Counted from the stretch's first letter, positions 1-5,242 are shown. The stretch is 12,450 nt of DNA from Desulfobulbaceae bacterium UBA5611 (GCA_002424635.1 DIKT01000020.1:1-12450), one strand, 5' to 3'. Notes: generated by a model not told the origin, from the sequence alone. A program made the numbers and translations.

Positions 1-317
1 GGGAAAGGGAGATCCTGGGTGAGTTGGACTATCTTGCCGCTTGTGGGAAATTTGTTGCCGGCAAAGGTGTCTACCGGATAGTTGCTGAAGGAAAAGGAAA
101 GGGAAGGGTCGTTCAGAGAGCCGGCCGGGATGATCTTGTTTTCGTAAAGGTGAAGACGTGATCCGGCGGCCTTGGGTTCGGGGTTATTGGCCAGGGTAGC
201 GGTGATCAGCCCCTCCAGGACCGGGGAGGAAGGGGTGTTGTCCTGCGCCGCAAGTACGCCCGCTGCCATCGATATGTAAAGAAGGAGGGCCACCCAAAAA
301 GGTATGGGCATATTCAT
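1..317 (-). CDS. TolC/CusC-like outer membrane efflux protein, N-terminal part (cut by window edge)
   Basis: About 105 codons of the 5' end of a gene that continues past position 1. The start ATG at 317 follows AAGGAG with a 5-nt spacer. Residues 1-24 form a signal peptide (hydrophobic run from about residue 6, likely cut after VLAA). The mature start contains LEGLITATLANNPEPKAA, then an alpha-helical stretch and NDPSLSFSFSNYPVDTF, followed by a GKIVQLTQDLPF-like segment. This order matches the first repeat of TolC-family outer membrane factors of the heavy-metal RND type (CusC/CzcC relatives), which form the outer-membrane channel of tripartite pumps. The pump and adaptor genes would lie outside the window. 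Substrate cannot be judged. The family call is from recalled motifs; the fragment is too short for a subfamily. Confidence 0.75.
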   Translation of the reverse strand, partial: MNMPIPFWVALLLYISMAAGVLAAQDNTPSSPVLEGLITATLANNPEPKAAGSRLHLYENKIIPAGSLNDPSLSFSFSNYPVDTFAGNKFPTSGKIVQLTQDLPF

Positions 318-767
318 TCTATCTCCTTAAAAAGCCATGCTGTTCAGGTCAGAAAGTACGAAAAAAACATGACTCGCATTTCAGTTATATGTAGATCAGT
401 GCGTTATATGCTTATTTCCCATCTGGAAATTGATAAAGTGAAGAATGTTCTTCAACAAAGGATATCTCCCAACATTCAATCCGTCAATGATAGGGACAAT
501 CTTTTATTTCAGACTTGATTTGATATAATTTGGGAGAAAGATCCGCGCTAATCTGACCTCTTGTTTATTTGATACAGGGTATATTCCGTACCGGTTGGGA
601 GGGGAAAATGCCTGTTTTTATCGGCTGTACTTTTCCACTGGAAAGCGAATTCTTATCACCTGGCTACTGCCGCGCCAGCGATCCTGTAAAGCCGCTATTC
701 AGGCGGCAGGACATACAGGCCGGCAGCCCTTGAGATCCCGGAAATGATCAGCGGCAGTCTGTCCATG
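318..767. other. Intergenic gap, 450 nt, no gene seen
   Basis: No supported reading frame on either strand. The part near 318-560 is AT-rich and should hold the promoter of the minus-strand TolC-like gene, but I see no convincing hexamer pair. GCCGC (691-695) and GCGGC (703-707) form a small perfect stem with a 7-nt loop downstream of the DUF883 gene. An overlapping pairing CTGCCGC (667-673) with GCGGCAG (703-709) is also possible. Neither is followed by a U tract, so a terminator role is only possible. Confidence 0.4.
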
Positions 768-1064
768 CTATTTCCTGGACATGAACCAGCCCAGGAACAG
801 GCCGGCGACAAAGGTGCCGCCGATGGCAGAGTATGGTTTTACATGAATAAACTCATCAGCGGCCTGGACCTTATCCAGGAGTTGGGCTTCAAGCTGGCTG
901 TAGTCGCCCTTGGCTGATTCCAGACGTTCCTTCAGGGCGGTTCTGGCTGACTTGATCCGGTCGTCCAGTTCTCCGGAAGTAGCGTCCACAAGCGCATGGG
1001 CATGGTCCATGATGTAGCGCATTTCCTGGCTCATTGGTTTGTATTTATTGTTTTTGGTTGCCAT
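768..1064 (-). CDS. DUF883/ElaB-YqjD-like membrane-anchored protein
   Basis: A 98-residue protein. The ATG at 1064 is preferred because AGGAGG lies 9 nt before it; the longer start at 1082 would use that ribosome-binding site as codons. Residues 1-70 are charged and helical, with a probable coiled coil around 28-70 (LDDRIKSARTALKERLESAK). Residues 76-98 are PYSAIGGTFVAGLFLGWFMSRK-like: a glycine-rich single membrane helix with a positively charged end. This C-terminal layout is typical of the ElaB/YgaM/YqjD (DUF883) family. In Escherichia coli its members are inner-membrane proteins that bind ribosomes in stationary phase. It is the last gene of the minus-strand stress run, separated from DUF3309 by 262 nt, so it may be transcribed alone. 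A ribosome-tethering role here is inference from the family. Confidence 0.8.
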   Translation of the reverse strand: MATKNNKYKPMSQEMRYIMDHAHALVDATSGELDDRIKSARTALKERLESAKGDYSQLEAQLLDKVQAADEFIHVKPYSAIGGTFVAGLFLGWFMSRK

Positions 1065-1238
1065 GTTGCATAACCTCCTCAACTTAAGTCTTTACCTTTC
1101 CTGTAGCGCTGTTTCTTGTCCGTTGTAGTCGAACTTCAGATCTGCGCCAGCCTTTCTGGTATTGATATCTCATATAGAAAATTCAGCGTTCCACTTGTCG
1201 AACAGAGATTTAAATTTTTCTCTTTAGTTATCTATTTC

Positions 1239-1274
1239 ACTCATTTGGGGTTCGTCCCTTATCATTAAATGAGT
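1239..1274. repeat. 8-bp dyad upstream of the DUF883 gene
   Basis: ACTCATTT (1239-1246) and AAATGAGT (1267-1274) are perfect inverted repeats around a 20-nt centre that itself holds GGG-TTCGT-CCC. It lies about 175 nt upstream of the DUF883 start in an otherwise gene-free 262-nt gap. It could be an operator or a weak hairpin; an 8-bp dyad can also arise by chance. Confidence 0.3.
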
Positions 1275-1326
1275 TGTTATAAGATATGGCCTTTCACAGG
1301 CGCGGATAACTCTTTTTAGGAGTTGA

Positions 1327-1491
1327 CTATATCCTGCCCAATAAGAGCAGGATCACAATGATGAGCACTATCAGCCCGACCCCGCCGCTGGGTCCATACC
1401 CCCACGACCGGCTATGGGGCCAGATTGGGATTATTCCCACAAACGCCAGTATCAGGATTATGAGTAGATTGTTCCTATTGACATGATTCAT
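1327..1491 (-). CDS. DUF3309-family small membrane protein
   Basis: A 54-residue protein, short enough to be missed by gene callers. It starts at ATG 1491 behind AAGGGGAGG; the SD run almost touches the start, but no other in-frame start exists, since the nearby ATG at 1484 is in another frame and stops after eight codons. One hydrophobic segment covers residues 9-22. Then comes the signature PIWPHSRSWGYGPSGGVG (22-39), followed by a second hydrophobic stretch ending LLLLGRI. The WPHS-x3-GYGPSGG-x-G signature and two short helices are those of the DUF3309 family, whose function is unknown. It is 39 nt downstream of the lmo0937-like gene and probably co-transcribed with it. Confidence 0.85.
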   Translation of the reverse strand: MNHVNRNNLLIILILAFVGIIPIWPHSRSWGYGPSGGVGLIVLIIVILLLLGRI

Positions 1492-1530
1492 CCTCCCCTT
1501 TAAAATGTTGTGAACGCCCTTTCCAGAAGG

Positions 1531-1680
1531 CTACCCACGCCGCCGCCCCTGAAAGAGGTTGAGCAGCACAACAATAACAGCAAGTACCAGCAGGATATGA
1601 ATGAACCCTCCCATCGTGTAACTGCTGACCAGTCCCAACGCCCACAGAATTATCAGTATCACGGCAATTGTCCACAACAT
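1531..1680 (-). CDS. lmo0937-family small membrane protein
   Basis: A 49-residue protein. The ATG at 1680 is chosen because AGGAGG sits 5 nt upstream; the longer in-frame extension to 1752 reads through that site and has no family resemblance. The sequence is two hydrophobic helices (about residues 3-18 and 25-42) around YTMGGFIHILL, ending in basic QGRRRG. The MLWTIAVILIILWALG start and GGFIHILL centre are those of the lmo0937 family (DUF5670), tiny inner-membrane proteins of unknown function found in many phyla. It probably forms a pair with the DUF3309 gene, 39 nt downstream. Confidence 0.85.
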   Translation of the reverse strand: MLWTIAVILIILWALGLVSSYTMGGFIHILLVLAVIVVLLNLFQGRRRG

Positions 1681-1697
1681 ATGATCCTCCTTTTTTT

Positions 1698-1715
1698 TCT
1701 GTCGGTGAAGACAGA
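1698..1715 (-). promoter_or_regulatory. Stem-loop next to the lmo0937-like ribosome-binding site
   Basis: TCTGTC and GACAGA form a perfect 6-bp stem with a 6-nt loop (1704-1709). On the minus-strand transcript it is followed by a run of A and then AGGAGG of the lmo0937-like gene. About 10 nt further upstream lies a second small stem, GCGAC-N3-GTCGC (1727-1739). They could tune translation or mRNA ends. On this strand there is no U tract, so they are not classic terminators. Confidence 0.3.
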
Positions 1716-1781
1716 GATTATGAAACGCGACTGCGTCGCTGTCACAATTCATTTATGCTGAAATACTCTTTTCTCGTAGTT

Positions 1782-2186
1782 CTACTTTTGAAAATACTCC
1801 CGGACTTTCGCGGCAATCTGGCGATCTGTCATGTCGTCAGCTGTTTCCACCGCCTCGATGAGGCCATCAAGTTTGTCTCCTTCGAGACGTTTTTTCAGCT
1901 CGCCCTTTGCCTCGCCAGGGCCAAATATTAAAATCGCTTCGGCGTCACGAATAAGCGAAATGACCTCATCGTAGTAGCTGTTGAGTTGGTCTGTAAACTT
2001 TCTCTGAAGGATATCATCTGCTGGAACCATATGAGATTCATAGGGGGACGTTGAAGGTTCACCAGCAGACGGTGCGTTCTGCTTTTCCACCTTTGATTCG
2101 ATCACTTTTGTTTCTTCCCCTTTGTCCGAAACCACCACTATCACGGCCTTACGATGGTCAATCCACAAACCCGCTGTCTTTTTCAT
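1782..2186 (-). CDS. eRF1/Pelota-like 'translational machinery' family protein
   Basis: A 134-residue protein with start ATG 2186 behind AAGGAG (8-nt spacer). It opens with KTAGLWIDHRKAVIVVVSDKG, a beta-hairpin start, then a variable polar linker (about residues 36-56). The core is KFTDQLNSYYDEVISLIRDAE, followed by AILIFGPGEAKGELKKRLEG and a final segment ETADDMTDRQIAAKVREYF. The GLWIDHRKAV start and the FGPGEAKGEL motif identify a family usually annotated as hypothetical or 'translational machinery protein', related to the middle domain of archaeo-eukaryotic release factors and Pelota. No peptidyl-hydrolysing GGQ motif is present, so a release-factor activity is not supported. It lies 101 nt upstream of the lmo0937-like gene. 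Role unknown; ribosome stress is a guess from the fold family. Confidence 0.65.
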   Translation of the reverse strand: MKKTAGLWIDHRKAVIVVVSDKGEETKVIESKVEKQNAPSAGEPSTSPYESHMVPADDILQRKFTDQLNSYYDEVISLIRDAEAILIFGPGEAKGELKKRLEGDKLDGLIEAVETADDMTDRQIAAKVREYFQK

Positions 2187-2255
2187 AGATTTCTCCTTGC
2201 TGGAAATATCTTCTGCCGGCCATCAGAGGCCAGAGAACATCGTCTTATTATATAT

Positions 2256-2306
2256 GCCGTCAGTCACTTCCCCCGGACCAGATGTCCGGGGGAAGTGACT
2301 GATGGC
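2256..2306. repeat. Long near-perfect hairpin (23-bp arms, 5-nt loop)
   Basis: Arms 2256-2278 and 2284-2306 surround the loop CAGAT. One of the 23 pairs is not Watson-Crick: a G-T at 2259/2303, which would be a G-U wobble in plus-strand RNA and a C-A mismatch in minus-strand RNA. The inner half of each arm is GC-rich (CTTCCCCCGGAC against GTCCGGGGGAAG). It lies between the PRC-barrel gene and the eRF1-like gene. On the minus strand it is followed by ATATATAATAA rather than a U run. It may end or stabilise the PRC-barrel transcript, or be a REP-type element. Confidence 0.85.
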
Positions 2307-2314
2307 GAGCCGAT

Positions 2315-2398
2315 TTAGCGTTTCTCTTTAAGGCGCATGTCATTCTTGACCGACGTCACACCCTTGATGTAGATCCAGTGGATGGGCTTGATACGCAC
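2315..2398 (-). CDS. Possible 27-residue ORF overlapping the PRC-barrel 3' end
   Basis: A GTG at 2398 with AGGA 6 nt upstream opens a frame reading RIKPIHWIYIKGVTSVKND and ending KEKR. The frame is out of phase with the PRC-barrel gene and overlaps its last codons. The composition (aromatic, then basic) looks more protein-like than the tail the PRC-barrel gene reads here. It may be a tiny gene, or the displaced C-terminus of something frameshifted. I do not recognise it. Confidence 0.25.
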   Translation of the reverse strand: MRIKPIHWIYIKGVTSVKNDMRLKEKR

Positions 2399-2796
2399 CC
2401 AGAATCCTGACTATGCAACTTCCAGGGAGGAGTGAAGTTGTAGTAGTTGTAGATGCCCTCTCCCCATCGTGTATCCGAGAAATCAGGCCACTTTTCGTCC
2501 TCCTCAAATCCAGGTGCATTCTCCAGTTTATCCTTGTCTACGTTGAGGATAAGCTTATTTTCGGTGGTGGAGAATTCGAAGGCTTCCCATGGCATGGCGA
2601 ACAACTTGTTACCCATGCCCAGGAAACCCCCGAAAGAGAGCACCGCGTAGGCCACCCGGTTGTTTTTGGCGTCGATCACCAGCTCGTGGATCTTGCCCAC
2701 ATTCTCACTCTGGCGGTTGACCACCGTTTCGCCGATGATCTTCGATGCCCGGGCAATACCGTACATAGGCACTGACTTCTCGTTTGTTTCGTTCAT
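2356..2796 (-). CDS. PRC-barrel domain protein (cytoplasmic)
   Basis: A 146-residue protein with start ATG 2796 behind AAGGAG (6-nt spacer). The PRC-barrel occupies about residues 14-90: RASKIIGETVVNRQSENVGKIHELVIDAKNN, then AYAVLSFGGFLGMGNKLFAMPWEAF and an LILNVDKDKL strand. A WPDFSDTRWGEGIYNYY segment follows, typical of the short PRC-barrel proteins of proteobacteria. There is no signal peptide. PRC-barrels are small beta domains that bind partner proteins in photosynthetic reaction centres and RNA processing; here the partner is unknown. Homologues usually stop soon after the YYxxxPxW segment. This one reads about 20 further Ser/Gly/Thr-rich residues, so a late frameshift or lost stop is likely. 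It is paralogous to the exported gene at 3274. Confidence 0.85.
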   Translation of the reverse strand: MNETNEKSVPMYGIARASKIIGETVVNRQSENVGKIHELVIDAKNNRVAYAVLSFGGFLGMGNKLFAMPWEAFEFSTTENKLILNVDKDKLENAPGFEEDEKWPDFSDTRWGEGIYNYYNFTPPWKLHSQDSGCVSSPSTGSTSRV

Positions 2797-3090
2797 GACA
2801 TACTCCTTCTATTTGGTTTACTTTGTAAATACTGCCACCGACAACCTTAGCGGAGTTCGCTTCGCATGATCTTATCTATCCTCGTTGGCAGATTTCGATT
2901 CCTCCCTGATCTTTCACGCTCAATCTTTGCTGGACAGACCAAGGGGCACGTATGTGAGGCTTGTCTTAATCCAGATTGGTTAGCCATAATTGGTCTTCAT
3001 TTACAAAATTCTCCTTTAGTGCTCGTTTGAAGGAAATTTCATCCCAATAACGTTAACTCACTCAGCGGGTACTCTTTGGTGCGCAGTCTC
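2797..3090. other. Intergenic gap, 294 nt
   Basis: Probably holds the promoter of the PRC-barrel gene at 2356-2796, but no clear hexamers are seen. On the minus strand a strong AAGGAG precedes an ATG (about 2999) that opens only a five-codon frame. An overlapping 46-codon frame (2847-2987) has no SD and no recognisable content. A decayed small gene is possible; nothing here is supported as coding. Confidence 0.3.
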
Positions 3091-3195
3091 TCAGGTGCAA
3101 CCACGTAGGACAAACAGCACCACGAGGATCGGGATCGGGATTCCCAAGACCCAAAGCAGTATCCAGCCTATCTTGCCTTTTTCATTGTTCAGCAT
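3091..3195 (-). CDS. 34-residue single-helix membrane protein
   Basis: ATG 3195 follows GGAGG with a 6-nt spacer, and the frame closes with TGA at 3091. A polar start MLNNEKGKIGW leads into one hydrophobic helix (about residues 11-30, with two Pro in GIPIPIL), then RGCT. The good ribosome-binding site, clear topology and position between two PRC-barrel genes support a real gene. I recall near-identical short hypothetical proteins (NNEKGKIGWILLW...RGC) in other proteobacteria, but know no named family. It lies 78 nt downstream of the exported PRC-barrel gene and may be co-transcribed with it. The Cys near the C-terminus is notable in so small a protein. Confidence 0.7.
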   Translation of the reverse strand: MLNNEKGKIGWILLWVLGIPIPILVVLFVLRGCT

Positions 3196-3273
3196 AACGT
3201 TCCTCCATTCCTTGAGTCTCGCATCCACATAAGGACCGATAAGCCCTGCCGCTATGTGAGTACATATAGCAAG

Positions 3274-3777
3274 TTATTTCATGTCCGAACGATGGACATT
3301 ATACCGTCTGTCGAGATCTGTCCGGTAGGTCTCACTGTCCAAATCAGGCCAGTTATTGGCATCAAAACCTTTTTCATCTTTTAACTGTTCCTTGGTGACA
3401 TTAAGAATCAACTCGGTATCATCGTAAAACATACCTTTATCCCGTTTGAACTGAAAGGCTGACAATGGCACGGCATGCATCTTGTCTCCGATCCCGAGAA
3501 AACCGCCAAAAGCAACGGCGACATACCGGACCTTCCCCTTGGAATCAAGCACGATGTCCTTTACGTCTCCGAGGTTATCACCTTGGGAATTTTTTATATT
3601 CTTGCCAATTAATTTGGAGCCTAAAATGGAATAACCGCCTTTCAGGATGCTGGCATTGTCAATCTTATCTGAAGTTCCAGTGGGAACGATAACGTCTGCT
3701 GCAAAACAGGGCGCGGTGGCAAACAGAGCGGTAACAACAAAGACACTGAGTCCGTAATACATCTTGGAATTTTTCAT
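3274..3777 (-). CDS. Exported PRC-barrel domain protein
   Basis: A 167-residue protein. The ATG at 3777 is preferred over upstream in-frame starts because it begins a proper signal peptide (MKNSK, hydrophobic core YGLSVFVVTALFATAP, cleavage after CFA at residue 26) and has GGAAG 7 nt upstream. A linker runs to about residue 45. The PRC-barrel follows, with SKLIGKNIKNSQGDNLGDVK, then VRYVAVAFGGFLGIGDKMHA and LILNVTKEQL, ending WPDLDSETYRTDLDRRYN. It therefore acts in the periplasm or at the envelope. It shares FGGFLGxGxK and WPDxxxxxx with the cytoplasmic paralogue at 2356, so the pair arose by duplication or joint capture. Ligand or partner is unknown. Confidence 0.85.
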   Translation of the reverse strand: MKNSKMYYGLSVFVVTALFATAPCFAADVIVPTGTSDKIDNASILKGGYSILGSKLIGKNIKNSQGDNLGDVKDIVLDSKGKVRYVAVAFGGFLGIGDKMHAVPLSAFQFKRDKGMFYDDTELILNVTKEQLKDEKGFDANNWPDLDSETYRTDLDRRYNVHRSDMK

Positions 3778-3897
3778 AACTTTTCTTCCAGGCATGTTAA
3801 AATATGAAAAGTATTTATCTCCATTACTGACATCGGGACAGGGCATAGTGCTTACCTTGCCAGTAAAACCTGTGCAGACAAGTGACAGTCCGATTAA

Positions 3898-4098
3898 TTA
3901 GTGATATTTGGTTTCAAAATCGGAAACTTGGCTTTCGGCCTCATCTTTTTCAATACCATAACGTTCCTGTATCTTACCGATCAGCTCTTCACGCTTGCCA
4001 TCGATGACATCGAGGTCATCATCAGTGAGCTTGCCCCATTGTTGTTGGGTTTTTCCCTTGGCTTGTTTCCACATCCCTTTGATCCGATCCCAATTCAT
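3898..4098 (-). CDS. CsbD-like stress protein
   Basis: A 66-residue protein. ATG 4098 has AAGGAAG 6-7 nt upstream; the in-frame extension to 4137 reads through this site. It is highly charged and helical: NWDRIKGMWKQAKGKTQQQW, then LTDDDLDVIDGKREELIGKI and QERYGIEKDEAESQV. This is the full CsbD fold (a short four-helix protein), known in Bacillus as a sigma-B general-stress product and common in proteobacterial stress regulons; its biochemical role is unknown. It is probably the first gene of the run continuing into the exported PRC-barrel gene 120 nt downstream. A sigma-54-type promoter lies about 170 nt upstream. Confidence 0.9.
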   Translation of the reverse strand: MNWDRIKGMWKQAKGKTQQQWGKLTDDDLDVIDGKREELIGKIQERYGIEKDEAESQVSDFETKYH

Positions 4099-4407
4099 GA
4101 TATTCTTCCTTGTTATATTTGAGCTTCGATAATCCACCCCATGTGGATATCAGAAAAAAACACCGCCGGCAGGGCCAACAGCATTTTACAATATAAAGTA
4201 AGGAGATTACGGCTTACCTGCTCCAGGCGCGGGCAACTCTCTCAGTCTTGTGCACCTCAATAATAATGCAAGCCTTGTGCCGATTTTTTATTTGTTATAA
4301 TATCAACCCCATCTTCCTGAAATTTTGATAATTTCTTAAGATCATTGCCAGGCGGGCTGTTATCAAGAATTAGATGTTAAGGTTATATGTAACCAAGTGG
4401 CCATATT
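4099..4407. other. Upstream region of the CsbD-like gene
   Basis: No supported gene. It holds the sigma-54-type promoter described separately (4268-4281) and, on the plus strand, an isolated TATAAT at about 4297-4302 without a well-placed -35 box. The leader between the predicted start of transcription (about 4256) and the csbD-like ATG is roughly 158 nt. It contains a small CCTG-CTC-CAGG stem (about 4218-4228). Confidence 0.4.
4268..4281 (-). promoter_or_regulatory. Sigma-54-type promoter for the CsbD-like gene
   Basis: Read on the minus strand: GGCAC-AAGGC-TTGC, with GG at 4281-4280 and GC at 4269-4268. Ten bases separate the two invariant dinucleotides, as in the sigma-54 consensus TGGCAC-N5-TTGC; only the leading T is C. 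Transcription would start near 4256 and read into the CsbD-like gene. A weaker candidate with the same spacing, TTGGCAC-TCCTT-GTGC, lies upstream at 4419-4432. If real, expression needs an AAA+ enhancer-binding activator, which is not in this window. Confidence 0.55.
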
Positions 4408-4554
4408 TCAACAACACAGCACAAGGAGTGCCAAGGCAAAAGCAAAGACAAACCAGCCATGTGATAGATCCTGAAGCTGCACATTCCCGATATTGCAACA
4501 GATATTGATCGTGCGCTTGGTCCAGCCCGACAGCTCTGCCCTTTTGCTTACGGC
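4408..4554 (-). pseudogene. Possible exosortase-like C-terminal remnant
   Basis: An open stretch directly after, and in frame with, the stop of the hydrolase remnant, closed by TGA at 4408. It has no credible start. Its end reads LQDLSHGWFVFAFALALLVL, a helix resembling the last membrane segment of exosortases (a GW-x-VF-x-x-AL-x-L pattern). The similarity is short and hydrophobic, so it could be chance. It fits a region of gene decay. Confidence 0.2.
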
Positions 4555-4864
4555 TCAGCCCTGAATAAATGTCAGCAAATCGGCGTTAAGTTGATCCTTG
4601 TGCGTATGAGCAAGACCATGGGGGGCCCCAGGATAGATCTTCAGGATGGCGACCTTGACCAATTCGGCTGAGCGCAGGGCGGCGGCGCCGATCGGTACGA
4701 CGCTGATCATCGCCATGGATGATCAGCGTCGGGAGATCGAACTTTTTGAGGTCTTCGGTGAAATCAGTCTCGGAGAATGCCTTGATGCAGTCAAAGGTAT
4801 TTTTGTGGCCACCCTGCATGCCCTGCAGCCAGAAGGAATCGTATAAAGATATAGCCAGCGGTCC
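4555..4864 (-). pseudogene. Alpha/beta-hydrolase remnant (chloroperoxidase-like), truncated and frameshifted
   Basis: The C-terminal third of an alpha/beta hydrolase of the non-haem chloroperoxidase type. Frame 1 gives LAISLYDSFWLQGMQGGHKN, then CIKAFSETDFTEDLKKFDLP and TLIIHGDDQ. At about 4702 the frame shifts, and the second frame continues VVPIGAAALRSAELVKVAIL, then KIYPGAPHGLAHTHKDQLNA and DLLTFIQG, with its stop at 4555. The acid (HGDD) and histidine (PGAPHGL) regions of the catalytic triad are present, but the nucleophile elbow and the whole N-terminal half are missing. No start codon or ribosome-binding site belongs to it. Upstream the reading changes to a recombinase fragment, so a deletion or rearrangement joined the two. 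It cannot make an active enzyme. Confidence 0.85.
4699..4730. repeat. Perfect 13-bp inverted repeat at the hydrolase frameshift
   Basis: GACGCTGATCATC (4699-4711) and GATGATCAGCGTC (4718-4730) flank the 6-nt loop GCCATG. On the minus strand the arm at 4718-4730 encodes part of the conserved PTLII strand, and the arm at 4699-4711 covers the point where the reading frame is lost. Confidence 0.9.
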
Positions 4865-4917
4865 GTTCTTTGGAGGCCAACAAGGCCAGGAGCCAAGGTC
4901 TCGTCGGGAACAATCGC

Positions 4918-4995
4918 TTGGATATCGGCTGGTGTGAGGTTTAAGACTTCACCGGCTCTCATTCCGCCTCTAGCCATAAGTTCAAGCATAATACC
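4918..4995 (-). pseudogene. Tyrosine recombinase (integrase) fragment
   Basis: About 26 codons reading GIMLELMARGGMRAGEVLNL followed by TPADIQ. This is the box I region of tyrosine recombinases, where the Arg of GMR-x-GEVL is the first catalytic residue. Both ends are missing: upstream (higher coordinates) the frame has no integrase-like residues, and downstream it runs into unrelated codons before the hydrolase remnant. It is a scrap of a lost phage/integron-type or island integrase, and marks past recombination here. Confidence 0.65.
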
Positions 4996-5110
4996 ACAAA
5001 GACATGATGCATGGCTGGTGTGACACGAAAGGGCATATCAGGAAACTTTTCAAGTCTCCGTCAGCCTCCTATTGATTAGGATTGCCAATTACAACTCTTC
5101 CAGTCATAGT

Positions 5111-5140
5111 TTGACATTCGATTCTTTATGAACATATAAT
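5111..5140 (+). promoter_or_regulatory. Consensus sigma-70 promoter of the P-type ATPase gene
   Basis: TTGACA (5111-5116) and TATAAT (5135-5140), both perfect hexamers, 18 nt apart. The start of transcription would be near 5147, giving a leader of about 95 nt before the ATPase ATG. It is the strongest promoter signal in the window and suggests high or derepressible expression. Confidence 0.8.
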
Positions 5141-5168
5141 TTATTCAGATAAAGTCACACCTACATCC

Positions 5169-5219
5169 ATGCCAGTAACATTTGCTATTTTTATGGTTGT
5201 TTGTGATCAACTCACATAA
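5169..5219 (+). promoter_or_regulatory. Leader region with possible 16-codon leader peptide and alternative stems
   Basis: The leader holds an ATG-to-TAA frame of 16 residues (MPVTFAIFMVVCDQLT). No Shine-Dalgarno is visible before it. TGTGA (5202-5206) can pair either with TCACA at 5155-5159 or with TCACA at 5212-5216, two mutually exclusive stems. MgtA in enterobacteria is controlled by a leader with a short ORF and switching stems; the likeness here is only in layout, and 5-bp stems are weak. Confidence 0.25.
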
Positions 5220-5242
5220 ATCTTCTTCAGAAGGAAATGACC

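Noticed and set aside
1475..1761. Overlapping 66- and 83-residue frames around the DUF3309/lmo0937 genes
   Set aside because: Out of frame with the two recognised micro-proteins, which have good ribosome-binding sites and family signatures.
2413..2775. 120-residue plus-strand frame opposite the PRC-barrel gene
   Set aside because: Shadow of a recognised domain on the other strand.
2847..2987. 46-residue minus-strand frame between PRC-barrel and 34-residue genes
   Set aside because: No Shine-Dalgarno, polar and irregular composition, nothing recognised.
1297..4242. Shared 17-mer CAGGCGCGG-NN-AACTCT at about 1297 and about 4225
   Set aside because: 15 of 17 matching bases between two places is expected several times by chance in a window this size, and the flanks do not match.
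4646..4937. Plus-strand frames across the hydrolase remnant
   Set aside because: They are the complement of a recognisable decayed hydrolase and integrase; no start signals.
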